The translations under genes were made by a program, and so were the position numbers. From Streptomyces sp. CB01881 (GTDB lineage Bacteria; Actinomycetota; Actinomycetes; Streptomycetales; Streptomycetaceae): DNA of 64,000 bases. The stretch is taken from assembly GCF_002953255.1 (NCBI RefSeq), contig NZ_CP026498.1:7243629-7307628 (forward strand), in the 5' to 3' direction. Positions 50,262-59,986 of the stretch are shown one piece after another; position 1 is the stretch's first letter, and each line of letters opens with the position of its first letter. Below the pieces are notes generated by a model. It worked only from the letters and a program-made list of their open reading frames with translations. It searched no databases and was not told the DNA's origin.

Positions 50262-51368
50262 GTGGCAGCCAGCGACCGGGCGGACAAGTCCTCCCGCGAG
50301 GAGGCCCTGCTGCGGGCCTCCCTCACCGCCATCGCGCCCGGCACGGGGCTGCGTGACGGCCTGGAACGCGTGCTGCGGGCCAACACCGGTGGTCTCATCG
50401 TGCTCGGATTCGACAAGACGGTCGAGTCGATCTGCACCGGTGGGTTCGTCCTGGACGTCGAGTTCACCGCCACCAGGCTGCGCGAGCTGTGCAAACTCGA
50501 CGGCGCCGTGGTGCTGGACAAGGACATCACCAAGATCGTCCGGGCCGGGGTGCACCTGATGCCGGACTCGACCATCCCCACCGATGAGACCGGCACCCGG
50601 CACCGCACCGCGGAGCGGGTCAACCGGCAGACCGGGTTCCCGGTGGTCGCGGTCTCGCACTCGATGCGGCTGATCGCGATGTACGTCAACGGCACCCGCC
50701 GGGTCCTGGAGGACTCCACCACCGTCCTCTCCCGGGCCAACCAGGCGCTGGCCACCCTGGAGCGGTACAAGCTCCGCCTGGACGAGGTCGCCGGCACGCT
50801 CTCCGCCCTGGAGATCGAGGACCTGGTGACGGTCCGCGACGTCACCGCCGTCGCCCAGCGCCTGGAGATGGTCCGGCTGATTGCCACCGAGATCGCCGGC
50901 TACGTGCTGGAGCTCGGCATCGACGGCCGGCTGCTCTCGCTCCAGCTGGACGAGCTGATCGCGGGCGTGGAGCCGGAGCGCGAGCTGGTCGCGCGGGACT
51001 ACTTCCCGGAGCGGGCCGCCAAGAAGGGCCGGACGGTCACCGAGGTGCTGGCCGACCTGGAGGCGCTGACCCACGCCGAGCTGCTCGACCTCCAGACGGT
51101 GGCGAAGGCACTCGGCTACTCGGGCTCGCCGGAGTCGCTGGACTCGGCGGTCTCGCCGCGCGGCTACCGGCTGCTGGCCAAGATCCCGCGCCTGCCCAAC
51201 ACGGTGATAGAGCGGCTGGTCGAGCACTTCGGCGGTCTGCAGAAGCTGCTGGCGGCCAGCATCGACGATCTGCAGACGGTCGAGGGCGTCGGCGAGACGC
51301 GGGCCCGCTCGGTCCGCGAGGGTCTGTCCCGCCTGGCCGAGTCGTCCATCCTGGAGCGCTACGTCTGA
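50262..51368 (+). CDS. disA: Diadenylate cyclase DisA
   Basis: The 368-residue enzyme makes c-di-AMP from two ATP and scans DNA for damage. The N-terminal DAC domain has the catalytic DGAVVLD and RHRTAERV motifs; a helical linker and a C-terminal helix-hairpin-helix DNA-binding domain (TVEGVGETRARSVREGLSRL) follow. GTG 50262 has CCGGAGGAG upstream. A -10-like TAGACT is near 50151. In streptomycetes c-di-AMP controls osmotic balance and cell-wall lytic enzymes. Confidence 0.96.
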   Translation: MAASDRADKSSREEALLRASLTAIAPGTGLRDGLERVLRANTGGLIVLGFDKTVESICTGGFVLDVEFTATRLRELCKLDGAVVLDKDITKIVRAGVHLMPDSTIPTDETGTRHRTAERVNRQTGFPVVAVSHSMRLIAMYVNGTRRVLEDSTTVLSRANQALATLERYKLRLDEVAGTLSALEIEDLVTVRDVTAVAQRLEMVRLIATEIAGYVLELGIDGRLLSLQLDELIAGVEPERELVARDYFPERAAKKGRTVTEVLADLEALTHAELLDLQTVAKALGYSGSPESLDSAVSPRGYRLLAKIPRLPNTVIERLVEHFGGLQKLLAASIDDLQTVEGVGETRARSVREGLSRLAESSILERYV

Positions 51369-51387
51369 CCGGCGCGCCGCTGGGCAG

Positions 51388-51439
51388 GTGAACACCGGAC
51401 GCGTGGAACACCGGATGGGTGAACACCGGACGCGTGGAA
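51388..51439. repeat. Direct repeat after disA
   Basis: GTGAACACCGGACGCGTGGA occurs at 51388 and again at 51418, with a partial copy (GGAACACCGGATGG) between. Confidence 0.8.
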
Positions 51440-51474
51440 CGGCCCCGGGGAGTTGATCCCCCGGGGGCCGTTCC
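51436..51474. terminator. Hairpin terminator between disA and the subtilase remnant
   Basis: GGAACGGCCCCGGGG (51436-51450) pairs with 51459-51474 (one extra base), loop about 8 bases. It serves the two convergent genes. Confidence 0.82.
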
Positions 51475-51489
51475 GTCGTCGTGGGCCCG

Positions 51490-52161
<672 letters not shown>

Positions 52162-52496
52162 ACCGGAGACACGCCAAGGACATCGGGCGTCACCGGGGTT
52201 TCGGGGTGAACCGGGAGGAAGGCACGGAGGAACCCGGATTCCGGCAAGCCGGGAGCCGGCCGGGCGTCACCCGCCGACACGTGCGGACACCGGCCGACAC
52301 CGTTCCTCAACGCCGCCGCAGCGGGCCGCTCCGCCGGTCCGACCGGAAACGGCCGGAAACGGCCGGAAGCAGTCGGACACGGTCGCGGGCACTCGTGAAG
52401 GCCGCCGCGCGGACGGGGGCCGCCCGGGAAGGACCGGCCCCCGGGGCACCGGGACCGGGGCAGGGGGCGCCGCCCGCGAGCACCCGGAGACACGCC
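52162..52496. other. Gene-free region upstream of the subtilase breakpoint
   Basis: Arg/Gly/Pro-rich frames on both strands but no homology recognised. It contains CGGAAACGGC direct repeats near 52347-52365. It probably lies where the 5' part of the protease gene was lost. Confidence 0.5.
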
Positions 52497-52525
52497 GAAG
52501 CCCCGGCGGGAAGGGCCGGGGCTTC
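52497..52525 (-). terminator. Hairpin terminator of the DUF4232-like gene
   Basis: GAAGCCCCGGC (52497-52507) pairs perfectly with 52515-52525 around a 7-base loop. Confidence 0.8.
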
Positions 52526-52546
52526 GGGGAGGTGGGTGAGGCGGGC

Positions 52547-53458
52547 TCAGCTCTCCAGGCGGATCGAGGAGCGCGCCGACACCTGGCCGCCGGAGAGGCC
52601 GGTGAGGTCGGCGACCACCAGGTAGTTGCCGGCCGGTGCGGGCGCCGGGTCGGCCGTGGCGCACTGCTGCTTGCTGCGGCTGCGGTCCCAGGTGAAGGTC
52701 TCGGTCAGGCTGCCGTTCGCCGGGATCTGCACCCAGTTGCCGCTACGGTCGGACGGGCAGTCGCCGGAGGACCAGATGCGCTCGCCGTTGCTGGCCGTGA
52801 CGGTGATGGCGGAGGCGGTCCGGCCGAGGTCCACCCGGCAGTTGGCGGCCGAGGAGTTGTGGACGGTCAGCGCCAGCTTCGGCTTGTCCTTGGGCTGGTA
52901 GGAGTTCTGGGCTCCGGCCAGCTCCAGCGTCACCTGCGAGGAGGCGCAGACGGGCAGCGCCATGACCTCGGGGGTGTTCACCGCGGGAGCACCGCCGCCG
53001 CTGCCGCCGCTGCCACTGGTGCCGCCGCCGGTGCCGCCGGCCGTACCGCCGCCCGCGGCCGCACCACCCGCGGCGCCGCCGCCCGCCGCACCGCCGGTCG
53101 CGGGGGCGGGGTTGGGCGCGCCGCCCGTGCCGCCGGTGCTGAGGCTGACGTCGCCGCCGCCGGAGCCGGAGACCGCGCCGCCGCCCGGGTTGGTACCGCC
53201 GCTGCCGCTGCCGGGGCGCGGGTTGTTCGCGGAGCCGCTGGGGGAGGCGCCGGGCGTGATCGCCTGGGCGGGGGTCTGGGACTGGGAGGGTGCGGCCTGC
53301 GCGGCCTTGCCGGATGATCCGCCGTCGCCACCGCCCTGATCGGACATCAGCCAGGCGATCAGGGCGACGACCGCGGCGACGGCGACGAGCACGACGACGC
53401 GTCGTCGCCAGTAGATCGAAGCCGGCAGCGGTCCCACGGGTTGACGGAGAGAGGGCAC
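52547..53458 (-). CDS. Membrane-anchored protein with Gly/Ser-rich linker and DUF4232-like domain
   Basis: The roughly 303-residue protein has one N-terminal membrane segment (RVVVLVAVAAVVALIAWLM), a Gly/Ser/Ala-rich linker of about 130 residues, and an extracellular beta domain (VCASSQVTLELAGAQNSYQP, KLALTVHNSSAANCRVDLGR, ERIWSSGDCPSD, QQCATADP) with four cysteines likely forming disulphides. It resembles DUF4232-type actinobacterial surface proteins. Function unknown. GTG 53458 lies 6 bases after TAGAGT (53470-53465), a leaderless pattern. It is divergent from mutY. Confidence 0.75.
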   Translation of the reverse strand: MPSLRQPVGPLPASIYWRRRVVVLVAVAAVVALIAWLMSDQGGGDGGSSGKAAQAAPSQSQTPAQAITPGASPSGSANNPRPGSGSGGTNPGGGAVSGSGGGDVSLSTGGTGGAPNPAPATGGAAGGGAAGGAAAGGGTAGGTGGGTSGSGGSGGGAPAVNTPEVMALPVCASSQVTLELAGAQNSYQPKDKPKLALTVHNSSAANCRVDLGRTASAITVTASNGERIWSSGDCPSDRSGNWVQIPANGSLTETFTWDRSRSKQQCATADPAPAPAGNYLVVADLTGLSGGQVSARSSIRLES

Positions 53459-53640
53459 GCCCAAACTCTACGAGACAGTGTGTGCCCTGTGACTCACCAA
53501 CACCGCACAGTCGCCCCTTCCTTCACATGATCCGCCATTTGCGCCGTTCGAGGGAGGCCGAGCGGGGGGTTTCGCGAGGCGATACGGAATCATCCACTCC
53601 GCTTCGGAAGCCCGGACGGGCGTGGGAGGATCGAAGGGCC

Positions 53641-54570
53641 ATGGCTGCCATCACCGTCACCCCCGCCCCCAGTGCCGCCACCGACCGGCTGCCGGTGCCG
53701 CTGCCGGTGCTGCACTCGACCGTCCTCGGCTGGTACGAGGCCAACGCCCGCGAGCTGCCCTGGCGGACTCCCGAGGCCTCGCCCTGGGCGGTGATGGTGA
53801 GCGAGTTCATGCTCCAGCAGACCCCGGTGAAGCGGGTGCTGCCCGCCTACGCGGCGTGGCTGGAGCGGTGGCCGACGCCGGCCGACCTGGCCGCCGAGGC
53901 GCCCGGTGAGGCGGTCCGGATGTGGGGCCGGCTCGGCTACCCGCGGCGGGCGCTGCGCCTGCACGCGGCGGCGGTGGCGATCACCGAGGAGCACGGCGGC
54001 CTCGTCCCGGACGACCACGCGACGCTGCTCTCGCTGCCCGGGGTGGGGGAGTACACGGCGGCCGCGGTCGCCTCGTTCGCCTTCCGGCAGCGCCACGTGG
54101 TGCTGGACACCAACGTCCGCCGGGTGTTCGCCCGGGCGGTGACGGGTGTCGAGTACCCGGCGCAGGCCACCACGGCCGCCGAGCGGCGGACGGCGACCGC
54201 GCTGCTTCCCGACGACACCGCGACGGCGGCGACCTGGGCCGTCGCCGTGATGGAGCTGGGCGCACTGGTCTGCACGGCCCGGAGCCCGGAGTGCGGCGGC
54301 TGCCCGCTGTTCGCCGGCTGCGCCTGGCAGCGGGCGGGCCGCCCGCCGTACGAGGGCCCGGCCCGGCGAGGCCAGTCGTACGAGGGGACCGACCGGCAGG
54401 TCCGCGGGAAGCTGCTGGCGGTGCTGCGTGCCGAGCACGGCACGGTCGAGCAGGCCCGGCTGGACGCCGTCTGGCCGGACGCGGTGCAGCGGGCCCGGGC
54501 GCTGGACGGCCTGGTCGCCGACGGCCTGGTCGAGCCGGTCGAGCAGGGTGTCTACCGGCTGCCGCAGTAG
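53641..54570 (+). CDS. mutY: A/G-specific adenine DNA glycosylase MutY
   Basis: The 309-residue glycosylase removes A opposite 8-oxoguanine. ARELPWRTPEASPWAVMVSE and MLQQTPVKRVLPAY begin the HhH fold; LPGVGEYTAAAVASFAF carries the helix-hairpin-helix, VLDTNVRRVFAR the catalytic Asp, and C-x6-C-x2-C-x5-C (CTARSPECGGCPLFAGC) the 4Fe-4S cluster. The C-terminal MutT-like 8-oxoG sensor of E. coli MutY is reduced to a short unrelated domain, as usual in actinobacteria. GGAGGATCG precedes ATG 53641. Confidence 0.95.
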   Translation: MAAITVTPAPSAATDRLPVPLPVLHSTVLGWYEANARELPWRTPEASPWAVMVSEFMLQQTPVKRVLPAYAAWLERWPTPADLAAEAPGEAVRMWGRLGYPRRALRLHAAAVAITEEHGGLVPDDHATLLSLPGVGEYTAAAVASFAFRQRHVVLDTNVRRVFARAVTGVEYPAQATTAAERRTATALLPDDTATAATWAVAVMELGALVCTARSPECGGCPLFAGCAWQRAGRPPYEGPARRGQSYEGTDRQVRGKLLAVLRAEHGTVEQARLDAVWPDAVQRARALDGLVADGLVEPVEQGVYRLPQ

Positions 54571-54638
54571 TCGCCCGGGGAGGCGGCCGTGCGCGCCGCC
54601 GCCGCGGTTCCCGCCGGTCCGGCGAGCGGAAACAGGAA

Positions 54639-54668
54639 ATCCCCCTCTCCTGGAAGGAAGAGGGGGAT
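54639..54668. terminator. Bidirectional terminator between mutY and the DHA2 exporter
   Basis: ATCCCCCTCT (54639-54648) pairs with AGAGGGGGAT (54659-54668), loop 10 bases. Confidence 0.8.
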
Positions 54669-54685
54669 CTCCGGGTGGCGGGACG

Positions 54686-56299
54686 TCAGATCGCGACGGC
54701 TTCGGCATTGGGCTCGGTGGCCTTGCCGTCGCCCTCCGGTGCCGGAGCACCGGCGCCGCGCAGCGGGATCTCGCGGATGAAGAGCGCGGCGGCGACCGCG
54801 ATCACCGCGACCCCGGCGCCCCACAGGAAGACGGTGTGCATGCCGTTGGCCACGGCGTGGTGGTAGGCGTCCTGGACGGGGGCGGGCAGCGCCTTGAGTG
54901 CGGCCGGGCTCAGCTGGCTCGGGTCACCCTTGCCGCCGCCGTTCGCGGCCGCCTCGCCGAGCCGGTCCTTCATGGTCGCGGCGACGCGGTTGTTGAACAG
55001 CGCACCGAACAGCGCGACGCCGAAGGAGCCGCCGATGGTGCGGAACAGCGTGGCGGTGGAGCTGGCCACGCCCATGTCCTTCAGCTCGACGCTGTTCTGC
55101 GCGACCAGCATGGTGATCTGCATCAGGAAGCCCATGCCGGCGCCGAGCACGACCATCCAGCAGGACGCGACGAAGCTGCTGGTGTCGGTGGAGAGCGTGG
55201 AGAGCAGGACCATGCCGGCGGTCATCACGATCGTGCCGATGATCGGGAAGATCCGGTACTTGCCGGTCTTGGTCACCGCCTGGCCGACCACCAGTGAGAC
55301 GACCAGCATGCCGAACATCATCGGCATCAGCAGCAGGCCGGAGTTGGTGGCCGAGGCGCCCTGGACGATCTGCTGGTACAGCGGCAGGAAGACGGTCGAG
55401 CCGAACATCACGAAGCCGACCACGAAGCCGATGATCGAGACCAGGGTGAAGTTCAGGTTCTTGAACAGGCCGAGCGGGAGCATCGGCTCCTGGACCCGCT
55501 GCTCGACGTAGCAGAAGGCGATCAGGGTGGCGGCGGCCAGCGCGGCCAGGCCCAGGATCTGCTTGGAGCCCCAGGCGTACTCCTGGCCGCCCCAGGTGGT
55601 GATCAGGGTCAGCGCGGTGATGCCGGTGGTGAGCAGGACGGCGCCGAGGTAGTCGATCCGGGCCTTGCTGCGGACCTTCGGCAGCTTCAGGGTGACCATG
55701 ACGACGGCGAGCGCGACCGCGCCGAGCGGCAGGTTGATGTAGAACGTCCAGTGCCAGCTCAGGTGGTCGGTGATGAAGCCGCCGACCAGCGGGCCGCCGA
55801 TGGTGGCGAGCGCCATCACCGCGGCGAACATGCCCTGGTACTTGCCGCGGTCGCGCGGCGGGACCAGCGCGCCCATGATCGACATCACGCCGACCATCAG
55901 ACCGCCGGCGCCCAGGCCCTGGAGGGCGCGGAAGCCGATCAGCTCGTTCATGTTCTGGGAGAGGCCGGAGAGGGCCGAGCCCACCAGGAAGATCACGATC
56001 GAGGTGAGGAAGGTGCCCTTGCGGCCGTAGAGGTCGCCGAGCTTGCCCCAGATCGGGGTGGAGGCGGCGGTGGCCAGGGTGTACGAGGTGACCACCCAGG
56101 ACAGGTGCTCGGCGCCGCCGAGGTCGCCGACGATGGTCGGCATCGCGGTGCCGACGATCAGGCCGTCGAGCATGGCGAGCAGCATGGTGACCACCAGGCC
56201 GACCATCACCAGGCGGATCTCACGGGGGGAGCGCGCCTGCTCCTCCTCCTCGGACGTCTTCTTCTCCGGTGCCGGGTTGTCGGCCTTGGGTTGTGACAT
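54686..56299 (-). CDS. DHA2-family (EmrB/QacA) multidrug MFS exporter
   Basis: The 537-residue protein has 14 predicted membrane segments. LAMLDGLIVGTAMPTIVGDL carries the TM1 Asp motif D1; WGKLGDLYGRKGTFL is motif A and GFRALQGLGAGGLMVG follows. A charged cytoplasmic leader (EKKTSEEEEQARSP) precedes it. It exports drugs or toxic metabolites with proton exchange. Divergent from the TetR gene at 56526, with a promoter/operator between. ATG 56299 has GGGAG upstream. Confidence 0.92.
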   Translation of the reverse strand: MSQPKADNPAPEKKTSEEEEQARSPREIRLVMVGLVVTMLLAMLDGLIVGTAMPTIVGDLGGAEHLSWVVTSYTLATAASTPIWGKLGDLYGRKGTFLTSIVIFLVGSALSGLSQNMNELIGFRALQGLGAGGLMVGVMSIMGALVPPRDRGKYQGMFAAVMALATIGGPLVGGFITDHLSWHWTFYINLPLGAVALAVVMVTLKLPKVRSKARIDYLGAVLLTTGITALTLITTWGGQEYAWGSKQILGLAALAAATLIAFCYVEQRVQEPMLPLGLFKNLNFTLVSIIGFVVGFVMFGSTVFLPLYQQIVQGASATNSGLLLMPMMFGMLVVSLVVGQAVTKTGKYRIFPIIGTIVMTAGMVLLSTLSTDTSSFVASCWMVVLGAGMGFLMQITMLVAQNSVELKDMGVASSTATLFRTIGGSFGVALFGALFNNRVAATMKDRLGEAAANGGGKGDPSQLSPAALKALPAPVQDAYHHAVANGMHTVFLWGAGVAVIAVAAALFIREIPLRGAGAPAPEGDGKATEPNAEAVAI

Positions 56300-56363
56300 G
56301 GGTGGGGTCTCCCGGACAGGATCGGACGACCGGTCGGGCCTTCGCGGCTCACTTACTTGTCGC

Positions 56364-56417
56364 CCGGCTAGTTTGTTGACCGTGGGCACGGTAGGTTGTT
56401 CGCTAGCCGGTCGTCAA
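56364..56417 (-). promoter_or_regulatory. Exporter promoter with two nested operator-like dyads
   Basis: On the minus strand -35 TTGACG (56417-56412), 18 bases, -10 TACCGT (56393-56388). The palindrome ACCGTG-GG-CACGGT (56379-56392) covers the -10 and start point, and a wider inverted repeat CCGGCTAG (56364-56371) / CTAGCCGG (56403-56410) brackets it. Likely binding site of the divergent TetR protein. Confidence 0.72.
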
Positions 56418-56525
56418 GCCAGTTTCCCGGCCGGTGTCCTGGGCAGGGAGAATGAGCCCGGGGAAGGTGTCGAACGGCACCCGACGAACGAGTAGTAGTC
56501 AACCGACGCAGTCATGAGGCAGGCC

Positions 56526-57155
56526 ATGGGTACTCCGCACAGCCCCCGCAGCGACACCCGGGCCCGCATCATCGTGGTGGCACTGGAGCTCTTCTCCGAG
56601 CAGGGCTACGAGCAGACCTCGCTGCGGGAGATCGCCGACCGGCTGGGCGTCACCAAGGCCGCGCTCTACTACCACTTCAAGACCAAGGACGACATCGTCC
56701 ACGGCATCGTCGAGAGCATGGCCGCTCCGATCGACGAGACCATCGCGTGGGGGCGCGAGCGGCCCTGGACACCGGAGCTGCGGGACGAGCTGATCCGGCG
56801 GTTCGCGGCGGGCATGTCCGAGCGGGCGCCGCTGCTGCGCTTCTTCCACGAGAACCAGCCCGCGCTGCGCGACTCGCCGGCCGGGCTGGAGTTCAAGGAG
56901 CGGATGGTCGCGATGGTCCGGCTGGTGCACGGCCCGGAGGCCACCTTCGAGGACAGGCTGCGCGCCGCGATGTCGCTGTTCGCCATCAACTCGGCGCTGT
57001 TCCTGCTCAAGCAGGACACCTCCGACGAAGAGGCGGCCGGGCACGTGCCGGACGACGCGGTGAAGGTGGCCACGCTGGAGGAGGCGATGGCGGCCGCGCA
57101 GCGGGTCGCGCTGGAGATCGGCGCCCTGATCGACCACCCCGCAACGCGCGTCTGA
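56526..57155 (+). CDS. TetR-family repressor of the divergent exporter
   Basis: The 209-residue protein has an N-terminal TetR domain (ARIIVVALELFSEQGYEQTS; EIADRLGVTKAALYYHFKTK) and a helical ligand-binding domain. It most likely represses the DHA2 exporter and itself. ATG 56526 was preferred because AGGCAGG precedes it; ATG 56514 in frame would add four residues. Confidence 0.9.
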   Translation: MGTPHSPRSDTRARIIVVALELFSEQGYEQTSLREIADRLGVTKAALYYHFKTKDDIVHGIVESMAAPIDETIAWGRERPWTPELRDELIRRFAAGMSERAPLLRFFHENQPALRDSPAGLEFKERMVAMVRLVHGPEATFEDRLRAAMSLFAINSALFLLKQDTSDEEAAGHVPDDAVKVATLEEAMAAAQRVALEIGALIDHPATRV

Positions 57156-57238
57156 CCGGGCCGGGGCCGCACTCGAACACCCGGTGGCGGCCCGGACGCC
57201 CGACCGCGCCCTGGGGGCCCGTCGGAGCTGTGGGCCGC

Positions 57239-58210
<972 letters not shown>

Positions 58211-58578
58211 CGGGGAGCTCAACCTCACGGACGTACGGGGGCGGCACAACGAGCCCGTTCGGGCGTGCTGAGCGGGGGACCACTCAGGTGTAACCGTCAC
58301 CGGGCGGAGTCCCAAACGGTGTGACGTACTACGGCGTGTAGTCGGCGTGGCGCCGGAGATTCAAGCTGACGGAGTAACGATCAGACGATCCGATCGTCGG
58401 TTCACGGCCTGGACCGTTCCGTGCGTCCGTCCGGGTCGTCTACTACGGCTGGTCGTATCGCCTCGCGCCGCTGTGACCAGTGCCACCCGCCCCCGGGGTT
58501 TGGACGCCTCCGGGGTGCGGATCCGGGGCACACGCCCGCACCGCTGACCGGAGGCCTCCACTGCGGGACCATCGACAC
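58211..58578. other. Divergent intergenic region, M23 peptidase / lyase genes
   Basis: 368 bases without a gene. It includes a perfect palindrome GACGATC-C-GATCGTC (58384-58398). It was checked for a c-di-AMP riboswitch, often found before cell-wall hydrolase genes in streptomycetes, but I could not align it convincingly. Confidence 0.5.
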
Positions 58579-59748
58579 ATGTATCCCAACAGGAGCGAAT
58601 CCACCGAAGGCGGCCACGGTCCGGGCCTCCAGGAGCGCCGCTTCGCCGCGCGGCGCGGCTGCGAGCGGCTGCTCTCCGGCACCCGGCCGCGGACCCTGCG
58701 CGAGCACCTGGCCGCCCTGGCCGAGGACGCCGAGGGCGTGTACGACCTGGACCGCCGGCCGGACATGTACGGGGACGGCGTGGTCGGCGCCCTGGAGGAG
58801 AAGGTCGCCGGACTGCTCGGCACCGAGGATGCGGCGTTCTTCCCGACCGGCACCATGGCCCAGCAGGTGGCGCTGCGGATCCACGCCGAGGCCGCCCGCC
58901 TGCCGACGGTCGCGACGCACCCGCTCGGCCACACCGAGCAGCACGAACGGCACGCCCTCACCGTGCTGGGGGGCCTGCGCAGCGTCTGGCCCACCGTCGC
59001 GCCGCGGCTGCCGACGGTGGCCGAGCTGGAGGCGTTCGACGAGCCGTACGCCGCGATGATCGTGGAGCTGCCGCTGCGCGAGGCCGGGTTCGTCCTGCCG
59101 ACCTGGGCGGAGCTGGAGGCGGTCGCCGCGGTGGTCCGGGAGGGGCACGGGGCGGCGCTGCACCTGGACGGCGCGCGGATCTGGGAGTCGGCCGTCCACT
59201 TCGGGCGTTCGCTGCCGGAGATCACCGCGACGGCCGACTCGGTCTACGTCTCCTTCTACAAGACGCTCGGCGGGATCAGCGGTGCCGCGCTGGCCGGCGG
59301 CTCGGCCTTCGTCCGGACCGCCAGGGCCTGGCGGCACCGCTACGGGGGCCAGCTCTTCCAGCAGTGGCCGGCCGCGCTGGCCGCCCTGGCCGGGCTGGAC
59401 CGCGAACTGCCGCGGCTGGCCGGGTACGTGACGCACGCCAAGACGGTCGCGGCGGCGCTCGCGGAGGCGTTCGCGGTGGTCCCGGGCGCGCGGGTCCACC
59501 CGGCGCCGCCGCACACCCACCAGTTCCAGCTCTGGCTGCCCTACACCCCGGAGGAGCTGGACACCGCGGGCCTTCGGCTGGCGGAGGAGGCGGGGACGGC
59601 CCTGTTCGGCGCCTGGCGGGAGCGGGAACTGCCCGGCCTGTCGATGACCGAGGTCACCGTGGCGGCCGACGCGCTGGACTGGACCGAGAAGGAGATCGCG
59701 GAGGCGGTGGACGCCTTTCTCGCCCTGCTGCCGAAGCGGCCGCTCTAA
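58579..59748 (+). CDS. Threonine aldolase / beta-eliminating lyase-family PLP enzyme
   Basis: The 389-residue fold type I PLP enzyme has DMYGDGVVGALEEKVAGLLG and AAFFPTGTMAQQVALRIHAE (cofactor phosphate and Gly motif), HLDGARIWESAVHFG (Asp binding the pyridine N) and the Schiff-base Lys in VYVSFYKTLGGISGAALAG. This pattern is the low-specificity threonine aldolase group, which cleaves threonine to glycine and acetaldehyde; the true substrate is unknown. No ribosome site precedes ATG 58579. Confidence 0.87.
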   Translation: MYPNRSESTEGGHGPGLQERRFAARRGCERLLSGTRPRTLREHLAALAEDAEGVYDLDRRPDMYGDGVVGALEEKVAGLLGTEDAAFFPTGTMAQQVALRIHAEAARLPTVATHPLGHTEQHERHALTVLGGLRSVWPTVAPRLPTVAELEAFDEPYAAMIVELPLREAGFVLPTWAELEAVAAVVREGHGAALHLDGARIWESAVHFGRSLPEITATADSVYVSFYKTLGGISGAALAGGSAFVRTARAWRHRYGGQLFQQWPAALAALAGLDRELPRLAGYVTHAKTVAAALAEAFAVVPGARVHPAPPHTHQFQLWLPYTPEELDTAGLRLAEEAGTALFGAWRERELPGLSMTEVTVAADALDWTEKEIAEAVDAFLALLPKRPL

Positions 59749-59886
59749 CGGCTCTGAACCGCTCTGAACCGCTCCGAGCCGAGCCACGTCGAGTCGCTCC
59801 GAGCCGTCCTGCGCCGGAGCGAGTCGGGCTGAGCCGTTCTGCGTCGGGCTGAGCCGTCCTGAGCCGGAGTGAGCCGGGGGAGCCGG
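59749..59886. repeat. Degenerate GCTCTGAACC / GGGCTGAGCC tandem repeats
   Basis: About 138 bases of 10-base-period repeats (GCTCTGAACC twice, GCTCCGAGCC, later GGGCTGAGCCGTYCTG units) fill the gap after the lyase stop codon. Confidence 0.75.
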
Positions 59887-59896
59887 GCCGAAAGAA

Positions 59897-59936
59897 CGTC
59901 CGGCCCGCCCCCGCGGGTGCGGGGACGGGCCGGACG
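59897..59936. terminator. Bidirectional hairpin terminator
   Basis: 18-base stem with one mismatch (59897-59914 with 59919-59936), loop GGGT, between the convergent lyase and M6 protease genes. Confidence 0.85.
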
Positions 59937-59986
59937 GGTGAATCAGTGATGCCTGGTCAGAGGCTGATCGTCACTGCTCGTTTCGA

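Noticed and set aside
58211..58578. Possible c-di-AMP (ydaO-type) riboswitch before the M23 peptidase gene, attractive because disA is in the window
   Set aside because: I could not place the conserved ydaO core motifs. A covariance-model search would decide it.
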